A stretch of DNA of 64,000 bases from Prevotella sp. 10(H) (GCF_000711235.1 NZ_JOMI01000001.1:372001-436000), one strand, 5' to 3'. Counted from the first letter of the stretch, positions 1 through 9,693 are shown. Made by a program: numbers and translations. The notes: generated from the letters alone by a model not told the origin.

Positions 1-1
1 G

Positions 2-106
2 TTTATTTTTATTGGTGATGATTTGAAAAAATATATTGCTGCACAGAAAGAAAAAGAAGAAAATTTCAGAAAAAGATATATTGCAGCTTCAAAAACTCTG
101 GAATAA
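2..106 (+). CDS. C-terminal end of an unidentified protein (cut by window edge)
   Basis: One open frame runs from the window edge to TAA at 104-106, encoding about 34 residues that are lysine- and glutamate-rich (an amphipathic helix) and end in AASKTLE. A strong intrinsic terminator overlaps the stop, which supports a real gene end. No family can be named from so short a tail. Confidence 0.5.
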   Translation, partial: FIFIGDDLKKYIAAQKEKEENFRKRYIAASKTLE

Positions 107-123
107 TCATTCCGGAGTTTTTT
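95..123 (+). terminator. intrinsic terminator
   Basis: Inverted repeat AAACTCTGGAAT / ATTCCGGAGTTT followed by a T run. It overlaps the stop codon of the partial upstream gene and ends its transcript before the gene at 187. Confidence 0.8.
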
Positions 124-186
124 TCACCCCTCAAAATAATTAACTAGCTTTAGCCCACAAAACTAAAACACATAAAACAAACTCAA

Positions 187-930
187 ATGAAACACTTATT
201 ATTAGCGATATTTTTCCTCTCCGCCACTTTCATTTACAGTCAGGATAACACTACCGATACACAGGCACAGCTGGACGAACTCAACAAAGTGATAATGAAA
301 GCCAACCAAGAAAAAGCTCCCGGCAAAAAAGACAATAAGAAAAAAGATAAATCAGAATACACTTTCTACGACTATTATGCAAGAGCTTTAACCGCCAAGA
401 ATAACAAAAAATACGAAGACGGCATTTATTATTACAGGAAAGCGACCGAAGCAGACGGCTTCGAAGGGATGAGCAAAAAAACACGCATGTATTCTTATTT
501 CAACTGGGCTTATTGTTTGTATAATATAGCCGTGAATGATGAGAGCATTGACTTTCACAAGGAAGCGATTGACAAATATGCCATAGCTCTTTCTATCGAC
601 CCCGACTATTCTCTGACCTACAATAATATAGGCGCTTCGATTCTCGATCTTGCTGTTCTGAATAAAACATTGGAAAAAGAGAAAGAGATAATAGACGCTT
701 ACCTGCAGAAATCATATCTGCTGGGTGAAAAAGTATATTCAGTCTATAATCTCACCCGTCTTTATTCTTTATTGAACGAGAAAGATATGGCTTTCAAATG
801 GTTTGAAAAAATGGTCAGAGATACCGACAGGACAAGATCTACAATAGATTCGTACCGGTCACTGGACAACCTGCGCAATGATCCATATGATCAACGATAT
901 GAGAAGTTGCTGGAAAAATACCGCAAATAG
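187..930 (+). CDS. exported TPR-like protein
   Basis: The 247-residue protein begins with a signal peptide (MKHLLLAIFFLSATFIYSQ, cleavage likely after SQ), so it is periplasmic or secreted. A Lys/Gln-rich linker (residues about 25-55) leads into helical repeats at about 53-85 and 110-150 with TPR spacing (alternating A/Y/G and a terminal P in LSIDPDYSLTYNNIG). TPR proteins bind other proteins; no partner is visible. It stands alone, with a terminator before it and a promoter-bearing gap after it. Confidence 0.65.
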   Translation: MKHLLLAIFFLSATFIYSQDNTTDTQAQLDELNKVIMKANQEKAPGKKDNKKKDKSEYTFYDYYARALTAKNNKKYEDGIYYYRKATEADGFEGMSKKTRMYSYFNWAYCLYNIAVNDESIDFHKEAIDKYAIALSIDPDYSLTYNNIGASILDLAVLNKTLEKEKEIIDAYLQKSYLLGEKVYSVYNLTRLYSLLNEKDMAFKWFEKMVRDTDRTRSTIDSYRSLDNLRNDPYDQRYEKLLEKYRK

Positions 931-1023
931 GCCAAATCAAAAAAAATATCAATTTTTTCTACCCTGTTTTATGGAATATTTGTGAAAATATGCTCCATAT
1001 AATATAAAACAAATATAAATCGA

Positions 1024-1031
1024 TATATTTG
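1024..1031 (+). promoter_or_regulatory. Bacteroidetes minus-7 box TATATTTG
   Basis: TATATTTG matches the TAnnTTTG minus-7 consensus and lies 70 nt before the first metalloprotease gene. No clear minus-33 TTG is seen at the expected distance, so the call is moderate. Confidence 0.45.
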
Positions 1032-1100
1032 TAGTAAGGGGGATGTGCGTCGGACTGTTTTTGACAGCGCATTTTGTGAATCTACATAATACTGAAAGAC

Positions 1101-1937
1101 ATGGTGAAATATGTAAAATATCCCATATTCTCCTTGATAATCCTCGCGACTGCCGTAGGATTACTCTCTTCTGTATATGAAAATGCCGCTGTAAAGGAAA
1201 CCCGCCGATTCAATGCCGACACATTCCGCGAGACAGGATACAACGATGACGAATTGAGCTTGTTCTGCGATGTGGCGTTTATGCATGAGAACGTCCGTGT
1301 ACGCAAATGGAACAGGGATATAAAAGTGGAGATAAAAAATATAGCAGACCTTTCGCAAAAATCAATAGATGAAGTAGATTCTGTAATTGCCATACTTGCA
1401 CCTTTAATTGCCCCATTGAAAATGGAACGCGTAAACAGAGGTGGCAACCTACTCGTATACAGGCGGGTACCCGAAGTTATCTCTAATAAGCTGCCCGAAT
1501 CGGTCTGCCTCAACGGACTGTCGAAAGTAAACCGCAAATCATCCTATTCGTGGGCAATAAATTTTGCCATGGTATATGACGGCTGCAACTCCAATTCGCA
1601 AACGCTGATGCACGAATTTCAGCATGCACTGGGGCTGGATCACCCGATTAAAATATACCCGTATTATGTCACTATCGGCAGGTCGGTAATACCTCAGTTC
1701 TTCCGTTCGCAGGACGAAGTGAGGGCTATGCTTCGTGAACCGTTCTATATCTCAAAGGAAGAAAAGACAGTATTGAAAATGCTTTATTCATCGGAAATAA
1801 GACCGGGGTTGCATGTAGAAACTTTTGCACAGAAAATGGGCTTCACCGACGAAGAACGTAAACGCATGATACCGGATGTGAACAAGCGCCCTCGGATTAT
1901 TATCTATCCTGAGGAAGAGAAATTACTTCGAAAATAA
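1101..1937 (+). CDS. metzincin-like zinc metalloprotease, copy 1
   Basis: The 278-residue protein has an N-terminal hydrophobic segment (about residues 8-25: signal anchor or signal peptide). The zinc-binding motif HEFQHALGLDH (residues 171-181) fits HEXXHXXGXXH, giving three His ligands and the catalytic Glu of metzincins. A downstream segment ending KMLYSSEIRPG resembles the helix-LYG element that follows the active site in matrixins. No canonical Met-turn is obvious just after the motif. It is probably a membrane-anchored or exported peptidase with unknown substrate. The next gene is a paralogue that starts one base after this stop, so the two are surely co-transcribed and probably translationally coupled. 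Confidence 0.7.
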   Translation: MVKYVKYPIFSLIILATAVGLLSSVYENAAVKETRRFNADTFRETGYNDDELSLFCDVAFMHENVRVRKWNRDIKVEIKNIADLSQKSIDEVDSVIAILAPLIAPLKMERVNRGGNLLVYRRVPEVISNKLPESVCLNGLSKVNRKSSYSWAINFAMVYDGCNSNSQTLMHEFQHALGLDHPIKIYPYYVTIGRSVIPQFFRSQDEVRAMLREPFYISKEEKTVLKMLYSSEIRPGLHVETFAQKMGFTDEERKRMIPDVNKRPRIIIYPEEEKLLRK

Positions 1938-1938
1938 A

Positions 1939-2712
1939 ATGCGCAAAGGCTATATAAAATATGTTGTAATAATCTTCATAGTAGCACTTACCGCATTAGG
2001 TGTAACAGCCGATTTTCACCGTCAGTCGGAAGACAGGCGCATACAGGAATTTGATGTTGAAAGGTTTCGAGAAACAGGATACACCGACGAAGAACTAAGC
2101 CTCTTCTGCGATATAGCATTCAATCGCGACGGCGAACGCATCCGCAAATGGGAAACTGATCTGAGGGTAGAAATCGAAAACATTGCGGAACTCGGAGATG
2201 AAGCCGTTGACGAAGTAGATTCGGTGATTTCAATACTACGACCATTAATAGCGCCGCTGAAAATAGAACGGGTTTCGGAAAAAGGAAATGTTATAGTCCA
2301 CAAGAATGTAGAATTGACTCTGATAAATAAACCCCGACAAAAACCTACTTATACCAATGGCATTGCCCGCATCAACGAAGCCACGGATCATTCGTGGAAT
2401 ATAAATTTCGCCCATATCTACGACGGGCCTACAACCGGCACTCAGACGCTGATGCATGAATTTGAACATATACTCGGATTGGAACACCCGATGATGCTTT
2501 ACGAGTATTATCTTACCATTGGCCGTTCGTCTATCCCGCAGCATTACAGCGCTTACGGCGATTGGTTCCGTTTCCACAGGATGCCGTATTATATTTCGCC
2601 ACGGGAAAAAGCGGTGATAAGGATGTTGTATTCTCCCGAGATAAGATCAGGATTGAAAAGGGATGAATTTATTAAAAGGATGGGGATAGAACTCCCCGCC
2701 TCCCCTATTTAA
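1939..2712 (+). CDS. metzincin-like zinc metalloprotease, copy 2
   Basis: This 257-residue paralogue of the preceding protein has the same layout: N-terminal hydrophobic segment, shared block ETGYTDEELSLFCDIAF, and zinc motif HEFEHILGLEH (residues 173-183). The C-terminal KAVIRMLYSPEIRSGL matches copy 1. All three His and the Glu are kept, so both copies should be catalytically competent. ATG lies one base after the upstream TAA. The last four bases overlap the convergent TonB-type receptor gene. Tandem duplication followed by divergence is the simplest history. Confidence 0.7.
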   Translation: MRKGYIKYVVIIFIVALTALGVTADFHRQSEDRRIQEFDVERFRETGYTDEELSLFCDIAFNRDGERIRKWETDLRVEIENIAELGDEAVDEVDSVISILRPLIAPLKIERVSEKGNVIVHKNVELTLINKPRQKPTYTNGIARINEATDHSWNINFAHIYDGPTTGTQTLMHEFEHILGLEHPMMLYEYYLTIGRSSIPQHYSAYGDWFRFHRMPYYISPREKAVIRMLYSPEIRSGLKRDEFIKRMGIELPASPI

Positions 2713-5123
2713 TGGTTCGTTCCCTCAAACAAATCATGATTTTCCCTACTTTGCCCGTTCTTCACCTTGAAGTTGTTGAACGTATAGCTGAGGCTTAACG
2801 TTACCAACGGATAATTAGGACGTATACGCGTCACCGACTTCAGATTGGATGTATTGATATTGCTCACATAACGCGCCGAGTTGAATACATCGCGGAACGA
2901 AAGCGTAGCATTCAGCTTACGGCTGAGCAATTGCTGACGCACCGCAAGGTTTATATACCAAAACGAATCCGTTTTGCCCTGCGTGGTCACAGACGGGCCT
3001 ACGAAGTTGCCGTCGAGCTGTATGCGGGTATATTTGCCTGCATCGTATGAGTTGTTGAGCGTAATTTCGTAGTTGTTGCTGGTTTCGTCACTTCCTCCAC
3101 TCAGTTTATATTCATTCTCCACTTTGTAATGGTAATAGCTTCCGTTCAGGTTGATACCCCACTTGCGTGTGGCCTGTACCTGCGCGCTGATTTCAACCCC
3201 TGTAGAATAATCGTGACCGACGTTAGCCATAGAGTCCAACGTCACTCCCGCTTCGAAAGGCACACGCAGGCGTTCTATCTTATCTTTGCGGCTGCGATGA
3301 AATACCGAAGCCGAAAGCACATGTTCACCTATATTCTTTTTATAATTCACCTCATATGAATTGATATACTCATTGCGGATATCGGGATTACCAATCTCGG
3401 CAGAATAATAGTCGCGATAGGTAATATACGGCTCCATGAAGAATAATTCCGGACGGGTGATACGGCGCGAATAAGAAGCCAGTATCTTGTCGCCTCCGGG
3501 CAGGTTGTAACCGAGATGTACCGACGGAAAAAACTCGAATTTGTCGTATGTACGGTTAGCCCATTCTTTCGAACTGCGCAGTACACGGTGTGTATGCTCG
3601 CCGCGAATACCGAGTTGGAAATCGAAATTCTTGTAACTGTCGGCAACAATGGCGTAAATGGAATGTATGCCGTATTTGAAATAGAAAGTATTGTAAATAT
3701 CGTCGCGCCAGTAAAATTCTTTCTTATCGGGATCCCAGAACTGCATGCTGTAGTCGCCGTCTTCGAGGTATGAGAAGTATTGATAGCCTCCCTCAATACG
3801 TCCTGTTTCACGATACGGGAATATATAGTCTAGATTGGCACGCATTGTCCAGCGGTGCTCGTCTTCCCATGCGCGGTGCCCCTGCTGGCGTTCGCCCTGA
3901 CGGTTGAACAGGTCGCTCTGAAAATATTCCATGGCGTCACCGCCGTATTTGAGGTAATAGCTACCTGTCAGGTCGTGACCTTTGTCATTGAATTTGTGAG
4001 CAAAGCCGATAGTTCCCTGATAATATGTTTCGTGCAGGTCATAATCGTCCTTACTTATATAGTCGCCATATTCAGCCTGTCCTTCGGCTTTTGTCTGCTC
4101 TTCCCTGTAATCGAGATCGCCATTGCGGGTACGTCCTCCGTAACCACCCTGCAGATCGACATTAAAGGTAGTTTTCGGCAATGTATACATCCAGCCTGCC
4201 TTGAGTGAGTAGTCGAAGTTGTTACTCTTGCGCGGCCCGTCAGAATCGGATATAGTAGTCACATCGGAAACGATCGTCGTCTTTTCCTGTTTGAATTTAC
4301 TTTTGCGAAGCCGTTCCATCCATGTACCTCCGGCATACCAGCGCATGGCTTTATCTTGCTTGGTAACGAGAAAGTCCACGCCACGCGACAGCATTGTGCT
4401 TCCGGTGAGGTTGACCATACCGCTGAGCCCCTGCTGCGAATGTTTCTTAGTTATGATATTGATAATGCCTACATCGCCCCCCGTATCGTGGCGGGCAGAC
4501 GGTGTGGTAATGATCTCGATGTTTTCGATATGCCCTGAAGGTATTTGCTCCAATGCCTGCGAACCGCTGAACACACTCGGCTTACCGTCTATATATACTG
4601 CAAAGCCGCTGCTGCCCCTGAATGTCACTTCACCTTCGGCATCGACACGTATCGAGGGGGTATTTTCCAATATATCGACGGCCGAACCGCCGCTTGCCAG
4701 CAGATTGGCAGACGCTTCGATCACTTTCTTGTCCAGCTTGTAGATTACCTGTCGCTTCTGAGCAACAATCTCTACTTCGGCAAGCCCGTGCTCCAATGGC
4801 CTCATGGCTATAATGCCGAGGTCGACCAATCGGTTTGATGCATTGAGTACGATATCTGCACGTGTATACAGGTCGTATCCTACAGCACGCACCAGCAGGG
4901 AATATTCACCGTCTTTTATATCCGAGAGGGTAAATTGGCCGTCGGGTTCGGGTAGTGTATTTGCTATGGCTGTTGTTTTTCCTTTTTCTACAAGGATAAC
5001 ATCGGCATAGTCGATAGGTGTATTTTTTTCAGCTTCCACCACTTTCCCTTTGATGCGGGGAACGGTAGCGAATGTAGTCAGTGATAGACACGCGAATGTC
5101 AATAAGAATAAAAGGCACTTCAT
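2709..5123 (-). CDS. TonB-dependent outer-membrane receptor-like protein
   Basis: The 804-residue protein has a signal peptide (residues 1-19), a carboxypeptidase-regulatory-like domain (about 22-105), a TonB plug (about 125-230, with IYIDGKPS-type and IEIITTPSARHD motifs) and a long beta-barrel in the style of Bacteroidetes OMP_b-brl_3 receptors. It should take up a ligand across the outer membrane with energy from TonB. No SusD partner is adjacent, so this is not a standard glycan-uptake pair. A short peptide, siderophore or other ligand is possible, and substrate cannot be read from sequence. A minus-7 box lies at 5159-5166. Confidence 0.85.
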   Translation of the reverse strand: MKCLLFLLTFACLSLTTFATVPRIKGKVVEAEKNTPIDYADVILVEKGKTTAIANTLPEPDGQFTLSDIKDGEYSLLVRAVGYDLYTRADIVLNASNRLVDLGIIAMRPLEHGLAEVEIVAQKRQVIYKLDKKVIEASANLLASGGSAVDILENTPSIRVDAEGEVTFRGSSGFAVYIDGKPSVFSGSQALEQIPSGHIENIEIITTPSARHDTGGDVGIINIITKKHSQQGLSGMVNLTGSTMLSRGVDFLVTKQDKAMRWYAGGTWMERLRKSKFKQEKTTIVSDVTTISDSDGPRKSNNFDYSLKAGWMYTLPKTTFNVDLQGGYGGRTRNGDLDYREEQTKAEGQAEYGDYISKDDYDLHETYYQGTIGFAHKFNDKGHDLTGSYYLKYGGDAMEYFQSDLFNRQGERQQGHRAWEDEHRWTMRANLDYIFPYRETGRIEGGYQYFSYLEDGDYSMQFWDPDKKEFYWRDDIYNTFYFKYGIHSIYAIVADSYKNFDFQLGIRGEHTHRVLRSSKEWANRTYDKFEFFPSVHLGYNLPGGDKILASYSRRITRPELFFMEPYITYRDYYSAEIGNPDIRNEYINSYEVNYKKNIGEHVLSASVFHRSRKDKIERLRVPFEAGVTLDSMANVGHDYSTGVEISAQVQATRKWGINLNGSYYHYKVENEYKLSGGSDETSNNYEITLNNSYDAGKYTRIQLDGNFVGPSVTTQGKTDSFWYINLAVRQQLLSRKLNATLSFRDVFNSARYVSNINTSNLKSVTRIRPNYPLVTLSLSYTFNNFKVKNGQSRENHDLFEGTNH

Positions 5124-5158
5124 CTTCGTTTATCAAGGTATTTAGTTCAAAACGCTGA

Positions 5159-5166
5159 CAAAGATA
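5159..5166 (-). promoter_or_regulatory. minus-7 box TATCTTTG of the receptor gene
   Basis: Reading on the minus strand, TATCTTTG fits TAnnTTTG and lies about 36 nt upstream of the receptor start codon. Confidence 0.5.
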
Positions 5167-5220
5167 ATCCGAATACCGAAACACGTATCTTATAATTTAT
5201 GTACAAATGTTAAAGAAAAA

Positions 5221-5258
5221 AAACGTGGCAGGGAAATATAATGATTTGTCACGTTTTT
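5221..5258 (-). terminator. intrinsic terminator
   Basis: AAACGTGGCA / TGTCACGTTT inverted repeat flanked by A and T runs, so it can work on both strands. It lies downstream of the lipoprotein gene at 5359-6465 (minus strand) and separates it from the receptor promoter. Confidence 0.65.
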
Positions 5259-5358
5259 TATTCAGCCTGTTGCAAGTATCGATATTTACCGGAAGATAAT
5301 TGAAATTAATCGTTCTATTATTACTATCAAATTTATCACTCGTTGGATGACCAGTTTG

Positions 5359-6465
5359 TCAGATTCTTTCCGATAAAGCATTATAAAATTCAGCGAGTTT
5401 CGGCATATAACTCTCAAATGTCGGATATGTGTCCCGTTGCTTGTCGTAACTTTCCAGTTCGGAAACAACTTCTTCTATAAAAGAAAGGCCCATCCAGTCT
5501 TTTTGCAGTTTTATTTCAGCATCTATCTCCGACTGTGCAAAATCATGGTCTTTCATATACTTGATTACGCAGGCCCTCACTAATGCTTCGTCAAGCAATG
5601 TTTTCCAATAGGGGGACATTCCTACCCGATTGCCCTCTTGGCTTTTTAGAGCAGAAAGTATAATCTCTCCGCTTTCCCGAAATGAGTCTATATATTTTTC
5701 TGTCAGTGGATCTACATGTGGATGATCCAATTCATGAAGTAATATCAGTAAAGTTGAAGTGTCAAAATTTGGAAATTTCTTATCATATACGGGCATTCCT
5801 TCATTATCTGTCTCCCATACACTCATAATAGCATATGCCGTTTTCCTTCCATCCGCAAAATACAAAGGTGGTCCATAACAACTGGCTCCGTTACCTAATC
5901 CAATTATTAACGAAAAATTATCAGAAGGTTCTTCTCCAAAGAAGTTACTGTACCAATTCATATCAACCTGTTCGGTAATATAGACAAATCGATCGACGGT
6001 TGCATTATATAAATCAGCATTGTCCCTGAAGAATTTATCGAACTCTGTATCTTTGACAAACTGCGGCAGCAACGAAGCAAATTTTTCGGCAGTTTCTTTA
6101 TTCCACCCTGGATGTACCTCCCAAACTTTACTATTAACATCTGTCAATAGTTTCATGTTATCGTCGAGGCGTATAGCCATTTGCATAACAGCGTCCACAT
6201 CTGTTCCATTCTCTTTTACAAGCGATCTGGTATACTGTATCAATTCGTGATCTTTGTACTTTCCAAAATATTGCTCAATTCTATCGACATAAAGTTTAAA
6301 TTCTTGAGAAGAGTACCCCGGCGCTTCCGCCAAACGAAAAACGATTGCTAACAACTCTACCCTTTTGTCAACTATTGGTCTTTCCAAAACAACTTTTTTT
6401 TCTTCTTTTACAACGCATGCCTGAAAGCAAAGCGTAGCTAAAATGACTAATAAAATTCTGTTCAT
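5359..6465 (-). CDS. lipoprotein with HExxH motif (DUF4932-like)
   Basis: The 368-residue protein has a lipoprotein signal (lipobox LCFQAC, Cys17), so it is membrane-anchored. HELDHPHVDP at residues 244-253 gives an HExxH zinc-peptidase motif with additional His and Asp close by; a downstream Glu-rich helix could supply the third ligand of a gluzincin. The layout agrees with my memory of DUF4932, an uncharacterised Bacteroidetes family, but I could not search it. The gene lies 32 bp downstream of the TlpA-like gene on the same strand, so the two are likely one operon. This makes it the third candidate metalloprotease in 6.5 kb. Confidence 0.6.
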   Translation of the reverse strand: MNRILLVILATLCFQACVVKEEKKVVLERPIVDKRVELLAIVFRLAEAPGYSSQEFKLYVDRIEQYFGKYKDHELIQYTRSLVKENGTDVDAVMQMAIRLDDNMKLLTDVNSKVWEVHPGWNKETAEKFASLLPQFVKDTEFDKFFRDNADLYNATVDRFVYITEQVDMNWYSNFFGEEPSDNFSLIIGLGNGASCYGPPLYFADGRKTAYAIMSVWETDNEGMPVYDKKFPNFDTSTLLILLHELDHPHVDPLTEKYIDSFRESGEIILSALKSQEGNRVGMSPYWKTLLDEALVRACVIKYMKDHDFAQSEIDAEIKLQKDWMGLSFIEEVVSELESYDKQRDTYPTFESYMPKLAEFYNALSERI

Positions 6466-6497
6466 GGCCTTTTTTATTTTTTATTCCACCTTATATA

Positions 6498-7229
6498 TCA
6501 CTTCATATATTTTGTAATCCTTTTTTCGATATAATTACCCTGATTGTATACATAGCCTTCCCACCTGTCCATTACATTGCCATCGGGTGAAATAAGGATA
6601 AAATAAGGTATACTTACACCCTTATATTCAGTGAAAACTCCGGTACGGTTAGTTCCACCATCACTCCAGTCCAAATCCTTTATATTATGTTTCTCCGATG
6701 CCCGCTTCCATATATCGATATCCCCATCGAGATTGAGGCTCACTACATGTAGCTTATCTTTATATTTTTCTTTGACTTCGTTTATCTGTGGTAAAATTTT
6801 AATACACGGCCCACACCACGAGGCCCAGAAATCAAGCAGAACATATTTCCCTTTCAGGTCAGACAGTTTGTGAGCATTGCCGTCGAGGTCTTTAAAGTCG
6901 GCATCGATCGCCGGTTGCCACCGGATAGGTTCTTTAAGCAAAGCCGGCAGTAATATATCTTTTATCTTTTTCCCTGCAGGTGTTTTTTTGTCGGCATCGG
7001 TCATCCGTGCATAAAGCATAAATACAATTTCCGAAAGCGCGTCGTCCGGGTCTGCGCTTACCTGTTGCGCATAAGGCTCCAGCTTTGTCATCCATTCTTC
7101 CGAGACAGGAGTTTCCGTCAATGATTTAAGAACCGGGTCGTCACTACCGGCCATCTGGGCGGCGGCTGTTTGTACTCTTACTACCAATGCAATAGAAAGC
7201 AAAATGAGAAGTGTAATCGTTTTTTTCAT
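6498..7229 (-). CDS. TlpA-like thiol-disulfide oxidoreductase
   Basis: The 243-residue exported protein has a signal peptide (cleavage near TAAAQ). A helical N-terminal region is followed by a thioredoxin-fold domain from about residue 105. The active site WCGPC is at residues 138-142 (Cys139, Cys142) and the cis-Pro element is SIPYFILI. It fits the TlpA/ResA-type periplasmic reductases that keep cysteines of exported proteins reduced. The first gene of a two-gene unit with the HExxH lipoprotein, it has a good promoter immediately upstream (7254-7286). Confidence 0.85.
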   Translation of the reverse strand: MKKTITLLILLSIALVVRVQTAAAQMAGSDDPVLKSLTETPVSEEWMTKLEPYAQQVSADPDDALSEIVFMLYARMTDADKKTPAGKKIKDILLPALLKEPIRWQPAIDADFKDLDGNAHKLSDLKGKYVLLDFWASWCGPCIKILPQINEVKEKYKDKLHVVSLNLDGDIDIWKRASEKHNIKDLDWSDGGTNRTGVFTEYKGVSIPYFILISPDGNVMDRWEGYVYNQGNYIEKRITKYMK

Positions 7230-7253
7230 GATATGATTTATTTCATTATTTCA

Positions 7254-7286
7254 CAAATATAGTAATAATACTAAATATTCGTACAA
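7254..7286 (-). promoter_or_regulatory. Bacteroidetes promoter of the thioredoxin operon
   Basis: On the minus strand TATATTTG (7261-7254) is preceded by TTG (7286-7284) at a spacing close to the minus-33/minus-7 geometry. The start codon is 25 nt downstream. Confidence 0.6.
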
Positions 7287-7362
7287 TAGCGTATAAATAA
7301 TAATCGATTGGCTGAAGAAAAAAAATATGCAGATAGTAAGACTTCCCTTTTTATAAAAAATG

Positions 7363-7370
7363 TATATTTG
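7363..7370 (+). promoter_or_regulatory. minus-7 box TATATTTG of the WG-repeat gene
   Basis: Perfect TAnnTTTG, 41 nt upstream of the ATG chosen at 7411. Its position also argues against an upstream ATG at 7360, which would lie upstream of the transcription start. Confidence 0.6.
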
Positions 7371-7410
7371 CTACTACTTAAAACAAATTGCAACACATCC
7401 CTTTACATAT

Positions 7411-9180
7411 ATGAAAAACCTCTTACTCATCCTTACAATATTCCTCCCCACAATCTGCATCCACAGCCAACCGGGCGCATCAATCAAACCCGAAATCATA
7501 CTCGAACGGGAATTACCAGATAGTATCCGCTACGGTACTGTAGATTCGCTGAACCAGACAGTGGTACCATTCATTTACGAGCACCTGACCGTGTTCAACG
7601 AACGTTTTTATGCTGCGCGTAAAGGGCAGAAATGGGGACTTATAGACCGCAGGACAGCTCAGGAAAGCACACCTTTCATATACGATATATTCGAAGTGAT
7701 GCCCCTTAAAAACCGTTTCAGTGATAATATAACCCAATACGGGCATCACGGAATATTACCGGACAGATACCGCATTGCCAGAAAAGACGGACTACAAATA
7801 CTCATCGATAGCGACGGCAGGGAAGTATTCGGCGGACGCTACGAAATGCCGGGTGCTATCAACGATTCTGTTATCATTGTCCGCATCGACGGCAAGTGCG
7901 GACTGATAAGCACCGAGGAGAAAATCGTTTTGCCTGCTGTTTACGATACTATCTGTATGATAAGAGGAAACAGGTTTGCCGAAGTGTATAAAGACGCTAA
8001 AAAATCATATTATGATCCTGAGCATAATGAGTTCCTGAGCACTCTCTTTTACGATATCAAAGCAAACATAACCAGACCCCAAGATTATAATTTCAGCAAC
8101 CACATAGAAGATGAAATTATAGAAGATAAGGAAGGAAAGAAAATCGGCTTGGACGGATTCGACTACTTTATATATAGCGATGAACATAACCTATTCATAG
8201 GAAATAAAGGATTCAAAAGTTGCCTGATAAGCCGGGATAAGAAAATGCTGACTCCGATGTACGACAAAATATATTTTATAGAAGGCTATCCTATAATGAT
8301 AGGCGAAGACAATAAGTTTGCTCTTGCTAATGAAAGGGGTGAGCTTGTCACTCCCTTCTTCGATAATATAAGCAATGAAAGCGACGGCATATTCGTAGGA
8401 CGTAAAGGCAGGGTTAAGAGCGTCTTCGACAAGAACGGCAAAGAGATATCGCCCGAAACATATTATGAAAAAACGGGCTTACCTATCGAAACCGATTCCG
8501 ATGATAAACTCTCCTATTTCACAGATCTCAGCGGCAAACGCTTGTCACCGCTTTATCAACAGATAAACCGGCATAACCGCAACCACTATTCCATGTCGGC
8601 CAAACGGAACGATTCGTTCGGGCTGGTAACGCTACAGGGCAAGGAAATCATTCCTTTCGATTATGTACATATATCGGGCTTTATAGGAAATGTGGCTTGG
8701 GCAACGGCAAAAGGCAGCGACAAGAAAGCGCTGATGGACTATACCGGAAAAATTCTTACTCCGTTCATTTACGAATTTGATGGCAACAATCCGTTTATGG
8801 TAGCCGATAATATAATTCCTTATTGCCGCGAGGGTAAATATGGTTTTATGAGCACATCCGACGGAAAGGAAATCACTCCACCCGAATATGATTTTATATC
8901 TTTATACGGTCTAGACTTTATCAGGGTAACAAAAGGTAATAAACCCGGACTGTTAAACCGATCCCTGCAGGTAGTAGTGCCCCCTGTATACGGATATATC
9001 TTCGAAAGGTATGGAGACTACTTTGTGGTAGGGGATATAACAAGAGACCTGAATATCCGGATGGGCGTATACCATGACGGCAGGCTGATGATGCCGGAGA
9101 TGTATAAAACCATTACAGTGCTTGGCAGCAATGAATTTGTAGTTACGAAATGCATAAACGATTCTCGAAAAACTAGATAA
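7411..9180 (+). CDS. WG-repeat protein, exported
   Basis: I place the start at 7411 because it gives a proper signal peptide (MKNLLLILTIFLPTICIHSQ) downstream of the promoter; a longer frame starts at 7360. The mature ~570 residues are made of about a dozen WG/KWG-type repeats: units such as KGQKWGLIDRRTAQESTPFIYD, DGKCGLISTEEKIVLPAVYD, EGKYGFMSTSDGKEITPPEYD and KGNKPGLLNRSLQVVVPPVYG, each with a short beta-hairpin and a closing P.(V)Y(D). These repeats are common in Bacteroidetes and their function is unknown, probably protein binding. The gene stands alone before a long non-coding region. Confidence 0.8.
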   Translation: MKNLLLILTIFLPTICIHSQPGASIKPEIILERELPDSIRYGTVDSLNQTVVPFIYEHLTVFNERFYAARKGQKWGLIDRRTAQESTPFIYDIFEVMPLKNRFSDNITQYGHHGILPDRYRIARKDGLQILIDSDGREVFGGRYEMPGAINDSVIIVRIDGKCGLISTEEKIVLPAVYDTICMIRGNRFAEVYKDAKKSYYDPEHNEFLSTLFYDIKANITRPQDYNFSNHIEDEIIEDKEGKKIGLDGFDYFIYSDEHNLFIGNKGFKSCLISRDKKMLTPMYDKIYFIEGYPIMIGEDNKFALANERGELVTPFFDNISNESDGIFVGRKGRVKSVFDKNGKEISPETYYEKTGLPIETDSDDKLSYFTDLSGKRLSPLYQQINRHNRNHYSMSAKRNDSFGLVTLQGKEIIPFDYVHISGFIGNVAWATAKGSDKKALMDYTGKILTPFIYEFDGNNPFMVADNIIPYCREGKYGFMSTSDGKEITPPEYDFISLYGLDFIRVTKGNKPGLLNRSLQVVVPPVYGYIFERYGDYFVVGDITRDLNIRMGVYHDGRLMMPEMYKTITVLGSNEFVVTKCINDSRKTR

Positions 9181-9308
9181 TAACATTAGCGAAAATTACG
9201 TTAAATCATCTTAAGTAAAAAGCTAGGTGTCAATAGGTTAATTTAGCATTTTTAATGCGACGTTTTAACACAATATATTTCATTTTTCACATCCAGTTTA
9301 TTATATTT

Positions 9309-9596
9309 GTAATACATACAATGGTGTAAGAGATCATAAACTTACTTGGTTAAAAATGGGCTGCCATTGAAAACAATACGGAACTGTAATCCGCGAAATG
9401 GCAGCCTTGGCGATTCAATTACGGTCAGATGCACGCCTGACAAACTAAATACTAAAACTAAACTTAATACGGGAAGCGTGCTTACTTTTAATTAAACACT
9501 TATATAATCGCCTTAACCAACTTTTTAAACTTCACATTTCGGTTTTTTAGAACAAGGAAGACTTGCAATATTATAGATGTATTGTAAGTCTTTTTT
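9309..9596 (+). ncRNA. candidate structured small RNA, unit 1 of 4
   Basis: The unit has a minus-7 box TATATTTG (9302-9309), preceded by the element TTTTAACACAATATATTT that recurs in the next units. Inside, GGCTGCCATT (9359-9368) pairs with AATGGCAGCC (9397-9406), enclosing a smaller hairpin. It ends with terminator GACTTGCAAT / ATTGTAAGTC plus T6 (9560-9596). No open frame of note. Inferred as a non-coding transcript of about 280 nt; a decayed leader is the alternative. Confidence 0.45.
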
Positions 9597-9693
9597 GTGT
9601 TGAAAAAGCTACCCGGTAACAAAATTCTTTTATTGCGTCATTTTAACACTAAATATTTTTATTTTTCCCTATTTTGTGCTACATTTGTAATGT

